DNA of 64,000 nt from Hyaloraphidium curvatum (GCA_025558095.1 JAIVFI010000012.1:722497-786496), one strand, 5' to 3'; counted from the stretch's first letter, positions 32,703 to 44,782 are shown. Notes: generated by a model not told the origin, from the letters alone. Made by a program: numbers and translations.

Positions 32703-34182
32703 TCACAGCTCGTCCGCCGCCCCCCTCATCCCCGGCGCCGTCGCGCACACGATGCTCGTCGTCACGATCGTCGCCACGATCTCCAGCAGCGCCAGCCCCG
32801 CATCCCGGTTCCACATCCCCCGCAGCGCCTCGGTCTTGTCCTTGCCGGGGGGCATCACGAGCGCCGCGAACCACGCCGCGCACTTGCGGCCGCGCTTCTT
32901 CGGGGGGGGCAGGCCGCCGTTGGAGGAGGGCGCGGGGGTGGGAGGGGAGAGGGGGAACCACGGGCGGTGCGGAGGTTCCGGGGGGGGTTGGGGGTCGCCG
33001 GTCGCAGTCCCGGACGGGGGGACGGCGGAGTCCGGGGGTTCGGGGGAGTGCGGGGGGACCAAGAGAACGTGGTCCCCGTCCGGCGGCTGCGCGCCGGATT
33101 CGGAGATGCCGTCCGCGAGCGCGGTCTTCTCGTCCGCGTCGCCGTCCGCGGTCCCCGGGGGCTTTGGGGGGTAGTTGATACCCCAGCCCATCTCGGCGGC
33201 GGAGTACTGGAATTCGTCCAGGAGGATGACGGCGAGGTTGAGGGTGAAGAAGATGTAGGCTGCGCGGGGAGCGGTCAGCGAGATCAGAGGAGGGGGGGCG
33301 GAGGGACGCACCCATGACGTAGATCTGGTCCAGCACCACCAGGTACGTCCGGTTGAACAGCGACAAGGCCGCCTGCTGCAAGAACACCGCCGTCAACAGC
33401 GCCGTTGTTCCCAGCGCGATCCGGGAGTCGGCGCGGTCGGGCGAGACGATCAGCGAAAGCCAAGAGAGGCAGAGCACGAACACGAGGGGCAGGATCTGCC
33501 ACGCGAGGAGGAAGTTGCCGCGGGAGATGTTGACGGCAAAGACGGCGGCGGGGAACAGGGTGCCCCGCGGGAAGACGCCCAGGCCGGAGCCGTAGTCCCG
33601 CACGGCGGCGGCGGCGGAGAGGTCGCCGGCGACCCAGCCCGGGATCGAAAAGTCCCTGTCGAAGCCCGACTCGGCGACGTCGGGGAGGTACCACACCGCG
33701 TCGGCGGGGTTGGTCGAGTCCTCGACGACGATGGCGAGCGAGTGCTTGTCGACTGGGAAGGCCTGCAGGTCGAAGGCGCGGCCGAAGCGGCTGTTGGCGC
33801 GGAACAGCATCGCGAAGGTGACGTTGTCGGACGTCAGGGGGGCGTCGAAGGCCTTGGCGAGCACGGTGCTGCCGATGTCGATGGCGTTGGAGAGGTACAG
33901 CGTCGCCGTGGGGTTGGGCGTCGCGGGGTCGGAGAAGTTGGCGGCTGCGCCATTGGGGTCGCGCCACGACATCCAGAGGTCGAAGGTGCACTGCCACGTG
34001 TCCGTGGTCGGGTCAAAGTCGTACACTTTGCGCACGTAGATGCCGACGGTGACGACGAGCGCCGACGCCGGCGGGGCCTGCCCGGCCGGGCGCCGGACCA
34101 GCCGGCCCGACGACACGAAGGCCGCGGCCGGGCATGCCAGCAGCAGCGGCAGCAGTGCCGCGGCGGCGATGGGGACGCGCAT
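32703..34182 (-). CDS. pentameric ligand-gated ion channel (Cys-loop superfamily) homologue
   Basis: Exons 33312-34182 and 32703-33259 (intron 52 bp) give 475 residues. A signal peptide (1-21) is followed by a beta-rich extracellular domain with CTFDLWMSWRDPNG (~65-78), the W-R-D signature of this superfamily. The loop core FPVDKHSLAIVVEDS (~142) lacks the flanking cysteines of animal Cys-loop receptors, as in prokaryotic members. Helices: M1 ~223-246 (WQILPLVFVLCLSWLSLIV), M2 ~253-275 (SRIALGTTALLTAVFLQQ), M3 ~281-307 across the intron join, M4 near 450-471. The M3-M4 loop is long, Pro-rich and basic. The fold predicts a pentameric cation- or anion-conducting channel at the plasma membrane; ligand unknown. 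The eukaryotic intron argues against bacterial contamination. Confidence 0.85.
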
Positions 34183-34489
34183 CGGGACGCTTTCGCGGTG
34201 GCCGTGTGATCGAGATCGGTTGATGGCGGCTTCAGGGTCCTCGGGACGCTTGTCCCCCGCCCTCGGGGCCGCCCGCCGCGAGGGAGGGGAGAAAAGGGGG
34301 GCGGATCGGTCGGACTTGCATTCCATGCACCTGTCGGTCACGTCGGACTGGGCCGGGAAGGGGACGGAGGCCGCCGTGCGCAGAATTGCGGGCCGATCGC
34401 GGCGGGCCCTGGCGGCGAGACCGGGCGGTGCTGCGCCTGCCGGCCGCGCCAAGCCCATCGCGGGGCAGGCGGGGCAGGCAGCCGCCGGC
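34183..34489. other. divergent intergenic region
   Basis: About 310 bp between the channel start and the large modular surface-protein start. No feature was recognised beyond being the shared upstream region. Confidence 0.4.
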
Positions 34490-37400
34490 ATGCGGCCCCG
34501 GGCGGTCCTCGTTGTGCTCGCCGCGCTGCTGCTGATTGCGGGGCACGCGGCCGCCGCCCCGCTCGTCCCGCGGTTCCTGCTCGCGGCCATCGCGCGGCTC
34601 AACTTTGCCGAGAAGCACCGCAAAGGGGCGGCCGGCGCCGCGGAGAAGGCGCAGCGCGGGCAGCTCGGCGGGCACCGCGCAAAGCCGGCCGACGAGGCGC
34701 ATGCGGCGTTCCGCTTCGAGCGGCCGGCGGGCGTCGCGGGCGACGTGCAGTATGCCGCGAGAGGGGCCGCCGTTGCCGCGCCGCTGTGGGTCGCGGCGGT
34801 TGCTGCTCGCACGTCGTCGCGCGGGGGGTCGGGGACGCTGGCGCCGCTGGAGATCAGCCGCACTGCCAGCCGGACGTCTCGGCCAACGGCGACCGGCCCA
34901 ACGGCGACGTCCTCCGGCTCGGCTGGGACCCGAACCGGGCCTGCTCCGACCGGGACCGCGGGCGTCATTTCCGGCTCAGATACCACGCGGCCTGTCCCTG
35001 CCCCCGACTCGCCGACGGGGGCTCCCACGGGCGGCGGCGCGACCGGCGGCACGAGCAACGGGGCTGCCCAGCCGACCGCGTCGCCGGCGCCCGCCGATCC
35101 CGCTGCCCCCTCGGCCGGCGATCCGCAGGCGGGTCCCACTACGGTGCCCTCCGCACCGGATCCTGCCGCGTCTCCGTCGGCCTCTGACACCCAACCGACT
35201 TCCGCGGCGAGCGAGGCGCCCGGCGAGACGCCGACTGCCGATCCGCCCTCGCCTCCGCCTGCGCCTCCCCCCGCGGTGGAGACAACGCCGGCGGACCCCG
35301 GGCAGGCAACGACCTTGCCTGCCGCACCCTCCGCCACGGGAGGCGCACAGACCGCCGCGCCGGTCAGCCCGACCCCCGTTGCCCCGCTGACCCGGCCCTC
35401 GCGTACAACGCGGACGACCGATGCGGCGCCCGTCACCTCGGCGCGATCGGATACTGGGGGACGGATTGTCACGGGTGGGCTCCTGCGGGTGACGGGGACG
35501 AAAGTGGCTGCGGTTGCGGGGCCGACGGCGGGCACCTCGAAAGCCGCCGCGACGACGACCCCACCGGTGCCCAGCCCACCTTCCCCACCCCCGCCTTCTC
35601 CGCCTCCCCCGCCTCCGCCGCCACCCGCGGTCGAAACAACCCCCGATCCCGAACCGACGATCGCGCCTTCGCCTCCCCCTGCCCCTCCCCCGACCCCACC
35701 TCCCGCTCCGCCGCCGCCGGCCCCGGCGCCCACTACAACCACCGCTCGGCGCACCACCACCCGCACCCGCACCACCACGACGACCACCGCCGGCATCGCG
35801 ATCCCCGTCTTTGCATTCAACGGTCTGCCCGTTGCCTCCCGGCCCCTCCCTCTCGTTAACCCGCCCTTCCGCTCCAGACGTCGCCGGCGACGGCCTCTTC
35901 CAATCCCCGCCCGACACCCCCCTCCCCGCGGTCCGCATCACCCTCGACGGCCCCTCCCCCCTGCGCCTCCTGCGGCGCCAGTCCACCGTCGCGGAATGCA
36001 CCACCGGCGCCGACGGCCGCTGCACCATCCGCGTGCCCGTGGCGCTGGTCCCCGGCGCCGAGTACGAGATCGTCGTGCACGGGCCCGGCGGGCCCAGGGG
36101 GGGAGGCGGGTTCACGGTGGACGGGGGGGGGAGGCCGCCGCCCCCCGAGGGCGGGGCGGGGGGTATCTACCCCGTGGGGGTCGTGCTGGGAACTACTAGC
36201 ACCACGACGGTGGGTTCGGTTCCGCCAAGGGGGTAACCGGGGCGTGCTAAACTGGGGTTTGCGGGCAGGCGACGGCGACGCGGACGCGGACGAGGACGAC
36301 GACGGAGGTTCCGGCTGGGGTCCCGCCGCCGACGACACGGACGGCGACGAGCTCCGGCCTCTCGGGGACATCGTCGAGCAGGTCGGCGACGCCGTCCACT
36401 TCGAGCCGGACGGGGACCACGTCGAGCGTGTCGAGGACCACGTCGAGCAGGTCGGGGACCTCCTCCAGCCGGTCGGCGACCACGTCGACCCTCTCCATCA
36501 CCTCCTCGAGCCTGTCGATCACCTCGTCGAGCTGGTCGGCCACCACCTCGAGCGCGTCGATCACGACGTCCAGCCTGTCGGACACGACGTCCAGCCGCAC
36601 GGTCTCGCGGACGGCGACGACCACGAGCCGCAGCGCGACCAGCTCGTCGGCTTCGCGGACGGCAACGTCGACGACCTTGAGCGCCACCAGCTCGACCACG
36701 TCAAGGACGAGCTCGACGGCCACTCGGACGGGCACCAGCTCCACGGCGTCGCGGACGCGGACCTCGACAAGCTTCAGCGCGACCAGCTCGACCCTCTCGG
36801 AAACCGCTACGACCTCGAGCCTCAGCCGGACGAGCTCCACCTCGGCCTCCCGGACCACCTCGTCGGTTTCGCCCACGAGCTCGACAAACAGCCGGTCGGC
36901 GACGAGCTCGACCGTGTCCCGGACCAGCTCGACAGCGAGCGCGACTGCCAGCTTCACGGCGACCAGTTCGACGGCATTGAAGACGAGTTCCACGCTCTCG
37001 GTGACCGCCAGCTTCACGTCCTCGACGTCCTCGGTTGGTCTTTCACCCCGGCCGCCCGTGCTTCCATGGATGCTGATCCCCCTGCAGACCAGCCGCTCGC
37101 GGACGACGACGACGGCCGACACGGACATCGACGTCCTGTCGATCACCTCGACCGTCACACTGGCGCCCACCGCTCGCCCCTCGACCACGTACACCAACGC
37201 CTGCGGTTCCATGCCCACCCCGGCGTGCGGGGTGGTCATCCGCCCCGCCGGGCCGGCCACCTACTTGCACATGCGCGAGGTCGTCCTCGTTATCGGCGGC
37301 GCGCAGATCCCGCGCTCCGCCGTGTCGCCCTCGCTCTCCTCCGTCTTGGTCAACCTTGGGGTGCCCCTCGTGGCCGGTTTCTGCACGGATGGCAGACTGC

Positions 37401-39698
37401 GGAACTATCTGCCGGCGTCGGGCGAGCTGTGCCATACCAATACGGGCGATCCCTGCCCGAGCTTCGTCGCATCGTACGACTGCGCGCTGGGTGCGCTCGA
37501 GCTCGTCGTGGTCCACAACAGGCTCGACGACGGTTACCGGCACCTCATCAACGACTTTGCCGCGGACGTGGTGCAGGGCAACCTCACGGTGGCGAGCTAC
37601 AGGTTCGCCGGGACGGACGTACGGAGGTTCTACTTGGACGTCAACGCGGCGGGGCCGTCGACGACCAGCGCGACCGGGACGAGGTCGAAGACACGCTCGA
37701 CAAGCCTTCTGACCAGCTCGACGGCGAGCTCCACGCTCACGACGTCGTCGGTGAGTGCACCTCCCCGATCGCCCCGTTGCAGGCATGCTGATCTCCTTTT
37801 AGACCACCGCGACGGCCACGATCGACCCCGACCCCGACGTGAAGTCGGTCTCCTCTACGGCCACCCTGTCGCCTACCGCGCGTCCTTCGACCACGTACAG
37901 CAATGTCTGCGGCACCATGCCCACCCCTTCCTGCGGCGTCGTCATCCGCCCCGCGGCGCCCCCTATAGCCTTCGGCAACTACTTGCACATGCGCGAGGTC
38001 ACCCTCGTCGCCGGCGGCGTCCCCCTGCCCCTGTCCGCCGTCTCCCCCGCGCTCTCGTCGACCTTCATCTTCATCGGCGTGCCGCTGGCCGCCTCGTACT
38101 GCAACGACGGCAGCCTGCGCAATATACCCCCGACCTCGGGGGAGATATGCCAGACCGCGCTGGGGGACGCGTGCGGCACCTTCGTGGCCTCGTACGACTG
38201 CGCCCTAGGGGGAATCGACACGGTGGTTGTGCACAACAGGCTGGACAACGGGTTCGCCGACCAGCTGAACCTCTTCTCCGCGGACGTGGTGCGGAACGGC
38301 CTGACGGTCGCGAGCTTCAAGTTCGCGGGGTCGCAGGTGCGCAGGTTCTACCTAGATGTCACCGTGCCCGGGCCATCGACGACGGCCACGCCTACCACCT
38401 CGCGCACCACTTCCCGGAGCGCCACGACCACCGCCTCGCGGACGGCCACGACGACAAACCCGGATCCAGACTTCCCGGGCATCACCTCGACGGTGACGCT
38501 GGCGCCGACCGCGCGTCCCTCGACGACCTTCACCAATATCTGCGGGGCCATGGCGACCCCGTCCTGCGGCATCGTTTTCCAGCCCGCCGCATTCCCCCTC
38601 CAGCCGCCGCTCACCACGGACCGGACCTTTAACTTGCGCGAGGTGCAGCTGTTCACGGCCGGCGGCGCCCAGGTGCCCCTCGTCAACGTCACTCCGGCCC
38701 TCTCGACGGTCTACAACCAGGGGCTCCCGCTGGCGGCGCGGTTCTGCAACGACGGGAGCCTGTGGAACCGGATCGCCCCGGGAGGCGCGTGGAACAACGG
38801 GCCGGGCCAGATCTGCGCCACGCAGGAGCTCAACGACCCCTGCCCCGCCTTCACCGTCGCGTACGACTGCACCTTTGGGCCCCTGGAGACCGTGGTCCTG
38901 CACAACAGGCTCGACTGCTGCTGGGACAGGATCACGTCGTTCAAGGCGACCGTGCTGGACGCGGGCGTGGCTGTGGCAAGCTTCAGGTTCCCCGGGACGC
39001 AGGTTCGCAGGTACCACCTCGATGTCACCGCGCCGGGGGCATCCACGACGGCCACGTCGACCACCTCGCGCACCACCTCGCGGAGCGCGACGACGACCGC
39101 CTCGCGGACCTCGACGACGGTCGACCCGGACCCCGATTTCCCCACTATCACCTCGACGGTGACGCTCGCCCCCACCGCGCGGCCCTCGACGACCTTCGCC
39201 AATATCTGCGGCGCCATGGCGACCCCGTCCTGCGGCGTCGTCATCCAGCCCGCCGCGGTCCCGCTCCCCGCGCCGCTCAACACCGACCCTTCCTTCTACT
39301 CGCGCGAGGTGCAGCTGTTTGCCGCCGGGGGCGCCCAGATCCCTACCGCGAACATCACCGCGGCCATGTCGACGGTGTACAACACTTACGGGGTCCCCCT
39401 GAGCGCCTCTTACTGCAATGACGGCAGCCTGTGGAACCGCGTCGCGCCGGGGGGGCTGTGGAACACGGGCCCGGGGCAGATCTGCGCGACGAGGGGGACG
39501 TCGGACCCGTGCCCGGCCTTCACCATGTCGTACGACTGCGCGTTCGGCGCGCTGTCGAGGGTGATCGTGCACAACAGACTGGACTGCTGCAGGGACAACT
39601 TGCCGGCGTACAGGGCGGTCGTGGTGCAGGGTGGGCTGGCGGTGGCCAGCTTCAGGTTCAACGGGACGCAGGTGAGGCGTTACTACCTGGACGTCTGA
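34490..39698 (+). CDS. very large modular surface protein: Pro/Thr-rich, B-repeat-like, Ser/Thr/Arg mucin region and four galactose-binding-like repeats
   Basis: Proposed exons 34490-34789, 34858-35079, 35129-35822, 35878-36209, 36269-37750 and 37803-39698 give ~1641 residues. The order is: signal peptide (VLVVLAALLLIAGHAAAAP); a small cysteine segment (NGDVLRLGWDPNRACSDRD); Pro/Thr stalk with poly-Pro; a B-repeat-like fold with TTGADGRCTIRVPV; ~200 residues of Ser/Thr/Arg repeats. The last part is four ~185-residue domains of the form CG.M.TP.CGVV ... CNDGS ... P.F...YDC.....VVVHNRLD ... F.G.QVRRYYLDV, separated by Thr/Ser linkers. The domains resemble F5/8-type/galactose-binding folds. The first two introns have weak GTCGC donors; the others are firm by frame. 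No C-terminal anchor is seen. It is likely an adhesin or matrix protein. Confidence 0.75.
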
Positions 39699-39899
39699 CC
39701 TCGATGAAGAAAGTGTACTATCTCACGGAACTCGAATGCACGGTTTGAATGCGACCGAGAGGCCCGGAACGCAAATGAGTCCGATTGCAGCAAGCATCTG
39801 TCTACATCACTCCAAGTAGCAGCACCGCGGCTCATACGAGTTCTCAACACACGGGGGGAAATGAGGATAATGGGATGACTAGAGACATTCACGGTCCAG

Positions 39900-41530
39900 C
39901 TAATCGACGGACTCCATCTCCACATCGCCCGTCCCTGCGTCCGGCCCGACCAACGCATGCGGTCCCGTCCCAGCCTCCCACCTCTCGAGCTCGTCCCTCG
40001 CCCTCAAATACCTCGCGAAACGCCCCTCGTCCAGCCCGTCGTCCAAATACGCCGGCCACTCGACCCACCAACCCAGCCGCACCTTCCACCTCTCCCCCCC
40101 GCCCTCGAGCTCCAGCCTCCCGCGCATCCAACGAACGGGGTCGGCGCCCCTGTCCGGAAACCCCCGCACGGGGGGCAGCGGCGAATCGCGGTACCCGTAC
40201 CCCGTGGTCACGGCCTCCCATTCCTCCCCCGGGGAGAGCACCGGCATCCCGTTGATGTTGTTCCCCAGGTCCTCCTCGACCCTCCCCGAAGAAGCGTAGG
40301 CGAACGTCCACCACCTCGCCGCAAGGCGGACCTCCTTGTACGGGCACGTGGGAAGAACGCGGATGCGCAGCCGCCACGCGAACTGTCCGCCGACGCGGGG
40401 GGTGCTTTCGAGGAGGGTGACGCAGGAGACATGCGCTTCGACGCCGCGGGAGGTGGTGCGGGAGGTGTACGGGCCGCGTTCGGGGAAGAGGGAGACGCGG
40501 CCGTCGGCGCACGATCAGTTCCCCGAGGTGAGGTCCGCGACGAAGGCGGAGAGGAAGGAGAGGAAGGGCCCGCGGTCCAGGAAGCGGCGCGAGCGGAGGC
40601 CGGGGATCCGCGGGTCGAACTCCAGCTGCACGACGCGGTGCCGCAGGAACGCGTGCCCGGGGTGTGTGCCGACGACGATGCCGAGGTTCGTGCCCGTGCT
40701 GGGACAGAGGGAAAACATGCCGACGGCGAAGCCAGGGAGGAATAGGATGCCTTTGAGAAGGGACTGGCGGTCCAGGGCGAGGGAACGCGTTCTCCCTGTT
40801 TGCGGGCCGGGCGTCAGGCGGAGAAATCTGAGGGGAAACACTGGAGTGCGAGCTTACCTGACGTGAACGAGCCAAAGAGCCCAAAGTCAAGCAGAGGCAG
40901 CATCGCACCCTCCATCCCTTGCTGCCCGCCGATCAGCGAGTACATGACCGCCAGCGCCCTGGCGTCGATGCCCAGCGGGATCCCGGCGTGCTCCAGGACG
41001 CGGAGGAGGCTCGATTTCGAGGTCCGGATAACGTCGAAGGGGTTGCCGTCGAGGAGGGTGGACACGATGTCAGGGGCGTGCGCGGCGAGGTGAGCGAGGA
41101 GACGACGAGTGAGGGGCCGCACATGGCGGTATGCGTCCAGGAAGCCGCGGTATTCCAAGCCGAAGGACGCCAGCTCCCGGCGGACGTGCGACGCGTCGGC
41201 CTCGACTCCGTGGCGCCGAACGAAGTCGTCGAAATCCGGCGGGTCCCACGCCTCCAGCATCCGCCGCCAGAGCACGTCGTCGTCCCAGAGCGCATCTCGC
41301 GCCGGGCGGCACGCCCCGGCGAACTTCGCGACGTCCGGGAACGCGGGAAACAGATCCCACGCGATTTTTGACAGCAGCTCCGGGGGCAGGCTCGCCAACG
41401 TCGGCGGCTCGCGCCGGTCGTCGTGTTTGGGCCGGGCGGGCTCGGGACGGAGTTGCTCGTCCTCGTGGCGCAAGTCCGCGTTGACGCGCCGGGAATGGCC
41501 GAGCGCGGAGCTCTGCGCGTCGTTTTCCAT
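39900..41530 (-). pseudogene. FBXO3-like F-box gene with one internal TGA
   Basis: Exons 40858-41530 and 39900-40795 (intron 62 bp, GTAAGC...ACAG) encode a 522-codon frame that aligns along its full length with the intact gene at 58504-60108. It has an F-box (LASLPPELLSKIAWDL), a SUKH/SMI1-like middle with an IGGQQG variant of the FADGQ motif, FCPST-like FSLCPSTGTNLGIVV, and an ApaG-like end (WWTFAYASSGRVEED). A single TGA at 40515-40517 interrupts it after LTSGN, where the paralogue reads LESGT-L. No other damage is seen. It may be a very young pseudogene, a sequence error or a readthrough gene. A truncated product would lose the ApaG-like domain. Confidence 0.75.
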
Positions 41531-41642
41531 GCTGGGCGCCTAGATTCGGAGGCGGTGGATCTCCAGGACGTGCGGGTCGTCCGCCATGCCGGCGACGGTT
41601 TGGTCAAGGGGTTTCCCCGCCAGGGACGGACTGTGCTTGCCT

Positions 41643-43162
41643 CTAGAAGAGGCCGTAGAAGTAATCCAGCCCTGCGACGCCGCGTCAGCCCCGTGCAACG
41701 CGCCACTCGGCTCGGCGCGGCACCCACCCTGCCCCGTCTCCCACAGCGCTACCCCCACCCCCAGCTCCTCCGCCAGCTCCAGCCTCAGCCGCACAAACTC
41801 CTCCGTCGGGAAAACCGCCCTACAATCCCGCAGCTCGCCCCCCTCGCCGATGTCCACGACGTCCAGGAACCCCTCCCCCGCCCTCTGGTCCCACCCGACC
41901 CTCTTGACGCCCCGGTCGGCCTCGGATTTCAGGTAGGAGAGCCAGTCCCGGCCCAGGATCGCCTTCTGCAGCTTGCCGCCGCACCAGAGGTAGCCGTACA
42001 TGGGGATTCCGAGGAGGATGCGGGAGCGGTGCGGGGAGGAGAGGAAGGGGGCGAGGGAGAGGCGGATGAGGGGGAGGGGGGAGTTGGGCCCGGGTTCTTG
42101 GCTGTCGCGACCCGAGGGAGCGCGGTGGGTCAGCGAGATGCTGCGGTTGGGGAAACAGGCGCGAAGGGAACACGCACGCGAAATCGTAGGTCATGAACTG
42201 CACCCGCACGTTGTCCCGCTCCATCAGCGCGTCGAACGCCTCCCTGCTGAACTGTTGCTGGTTCGGCTCGCCGCCCTCGGGGGCCGGCGGCGACACCACC
42301 ACGACCTCCATCCCCTCCTCGGCGAGCGCCCCCGCGAGGCGGCCCAGCAGCGCGACGAACAGCCTCGGGAAGGGCAGCTCGATCACCAGCCCGTCAAACC
42401 CGTGCGAGAGGAGCTCGTTGGCAATTGTCGACACGACGTCGTCCATGGCGCGCTCGCCGTCCTCCGGCGTCGCGGGGCGGAGGATCTTCATCCAGTCCGG
42501 GTCCTGGAACCCCTCGAACACGAACCGCGGGAGCACCTTTGCCCTCCTTCCCCTCTCCTCCTTCCGCACGTCCTCGACCCACCCCTTGTCCACGTCGTGC
42601 CCGCCGCGCAGCGCGTACCCGCCGCCGGGTTTGGGGAGCAGCTGGTACCACACAGGCGCGACGTGGGTGAACTTGCCGCGGAAGATCTTGACGATGTCGT
42701 AGCCGCGGTTGTTCCAGGGGGTCACGTAGGCCAGGACGGGGTTGGGGAAGCGCGGGGTGTGCGGGTCCGGAGGGATGGCGGCGTGGCGGGCGAGGATGTC
42801 GGCGATGAGGGGCCTGAATGGGTCGAAAGTGGCGATGAGCAACGACTGGAATGAATGGAGATAGGCAGGAAGACGTCCCACCCCTCGACGTCCCCTCCGA
42901 CGACGCGTATTTGGGGCATCCCGCCCATCCCGGACAGCTCCTCCTCGTCCTCGTCCGCATCGGGCTCCGGCGGCGGCGGCGCGGGTTCGGGCGGGGGCGG
43001 CGGCGCGTCGGGCGCGTCCTCGTCGTCGAACAGGTCGGCGGCGGCGTTGCGTGCCGAGGTCGGGCGCGCGAGGAGAGCGAGGAGGAGGAGCGCGGCGAGG
43101 GCAAACAGCACGCCAACGGGGGCGCTCCGGCGCGGGTGCCGGTATTTGCAAGGGGAGGACAT
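41643..43162 (-). CDS. CHID1-like (chitinase domain-containing protein 1) glycosidase-fold protein
   Basis: Exons 42902-43162, 42178-42845, 41728-42140 and 41643-41671 give 456 residues. A signal-anchor-like segment (VGVLFALAALLLLALLA) and an acidic/proline-rich stretch precede a GH18-type barrel. The barrel matches CHID1: AYVTPWNNRGYDIVKIF, THVAPVWYQL, HDVDKGWVEDVRK, PRFVFEGF, GFDGLVIE, PGPNSPL, ELGVGVALWETGQGLDYFY. As in CHID1, the DxxDxDxE chitinase motif is not evident (GFDGLVIEL instead), so chitinase activity is doubtful and saccharide binding more likely. The join at 42846-42901 has a weak GTC donor. The intron at 42141-42177 is only 37 bp. The last exon codes nine residues plus stop. 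Confidence 0.85.
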
Positions 43163-43460
43163 CGCGAAGAAGGCCGTGGAACGCGTCGGAATCGCGGGAG
43201 GCGGCGCGACCTGGGTCCGGCGGTGTGACTGGAAAGATCGCGAGCACGCGCCTGGCGTGTTGATAGGACGTCCAACGCGTCGCCGCATGGACGCGTCGCG
43301 TCACTACGATGGGATTTCATACTTTCCAAAGCTACAGGGCAAGTCGGGGGCCGATGGTGGGAAGGGCAGTAAGTGAATCGGACAGCGACGAGGCCCGGGA
43401 GGGACCGCGGGGGAAGATGAAAGTATTCTGCTTGCGTGTTCGAAGCAAAAGAAACAGAGA

Positions 43461-44782
43461 TCACTTCAGGTCCTTGCCCGCCACGAGCCTTCCCTCCTTC
43501 TTCAGCTGCGCCTGGTACTCCGGGTCGATGGCCAGCACCAGCTGCAACAACTCCCGTCAGCACGACCCGAAGCGCTCCGGCTGCAGTCGGTCACCCACCT
43601 TCCCCCGCGAGTTCCCCGCCCGGAAGAACTTGTACACGTCCGCCGCGTCCTCGATCGCCCCCACCGCCTGCACCTCCGGGTCCAGCTTCCCCTCTTTGGT
43701 CATCTGCAAGATCTTCCCCAGATCCTCCTTGAACTCGGCCACCGACTTGTCCTTGTAGTCCGTGATCACGTACACCTCGGCCGAGTGCTTGTACCCGAAC
43801 AGCCTGCCCACCGCCGCGGGGATGAACACGCTGAAGGCGGTCTTGGCGATGGCCCAGATCATGGAGCCGCCGCCGGCCACGTCGCGGGTGAAGCCGTAGA
43901 TCACGAGGGCCCCCTCGGGGGACAGGGCCGCGTAGCTCTTCTTGAAGCTCTCGGAGCCCACCGAGTCGAAGATGGCGCTGGCGCCCCCGGGTGCCAGCTC
44001 CTTGGCCTTCACGGTCCAATCTTCCGAGTTGTAGTCCACCGCGATGCCGCCGCGCTCCTCGACCAGCTTCTTCTTCGAGGCCGAGCAGGTCCCGAGGACC
44101 TTGGCCTTGGGGTACTCGGCGCGGAGGATGTCGAGGAGGGCGGTGCCGACGCCGCCCGAGGCGGCGTGGACGACAAAGAGGCCGGCGTGGTCGGTGCCGA
44201 ACTTTTTCGCGCGTGTTCTGGGCGGGGTGTGGACCGGGATCAGCGAACCCGGGAGGAGGGGCCTCCGTGGTCGCCCACCGGTGCAGCATCTGGTACGCCG
44301 TCACGTAGTTGAGCACGCAGCTCACCGCGACCGCCGGGTCCAGTCCCTCGGGCACCGGTACCAGGTCGTCGGCCTTCCGGACCGAGTAGGTCTGGTTCGA
44401 CCCGTGCACCGTCAGCGCGGCAACCAGCTGGCCCTCCTTCAGGCTGACGCCGCTGCCGGCCTTGAGCACGCGTGCCACCGTGTCGTAGCCCAGCACGATG
44501 GGGTAGTCCTTGGCGCCGATGGCGGGGTACTTGCCTAGCCGGGTAGACGCGGTGAGCTTCACGCGTCCGGACCCGGGATCCCCTTGGAAGGGACGGCAAG
44601 GAAGACACACCCTCGGCCATCATCGTGTCGGCCCACGCCAGCCCGCCCGCGAGGTGCTGCAGCAGCACCTCGCCCGCGCCGGGTTCGGGCAGCGCGACGT
44701 CCTCCGTGACCACCTTCAGCGGTGGCTCGGCGCCGGTCCACGTGCCGGGAGCTTGTACAAAGACCTTCGACCAATTCGGCAT
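43461..44782 (-). CDS. quinone oxidoreductase-like medium-chain dehydrogenase
   Basis: Exons 44611-44782, 44279-44534, 43599-44217 and 43461-43541 give 375 residues. The N-terminal GroES-like part has GEVLLQHLAGGLAWADTMMA and YPIVLGYDTVARV. The Rossmann part has the nucleotide motif HAASGGVGTALLD followed by AKVLGTCSASKK, typical for NADPH binding in quinone oxidoreductases. Zinc-ligand cysteines of alcohol dehydrogenases are absent. It probably reduces quinones or enones with NADPH in the cytosol or mitochondrion. Every splice restores the family frame, and the GTGGGT donor at 43598 leads to a 27-codon last exon ending AGKDLK. Confidence 0.9.

Noticed and set aside
32539-35820. 1093-codon minus-strand frame
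   Set aside because: It joins the real channel exon with Gly/Val-rich antisense of the Pro/Thr-rich surface-protein exon. The channel's own ATG and intron explain the coding part.
36247-37260. Minus-strand Val/Glu-rich frame of 337 codons
   Set aside because: It is the reverse complement of the Ser/Thr repeat exon of the large surface protein; repeats such as VELV arise from TCG/ACC-type codons read backwards.
6430-40517. Stop-codon reassignment to explain the lone in-frame stops
   Set aside because: TAA, TAG and TGA all serve as normal stops at the ends of otherwise complete genes in this window, for example TGA at 4697, TAG at 14400 and TAG at 20286.
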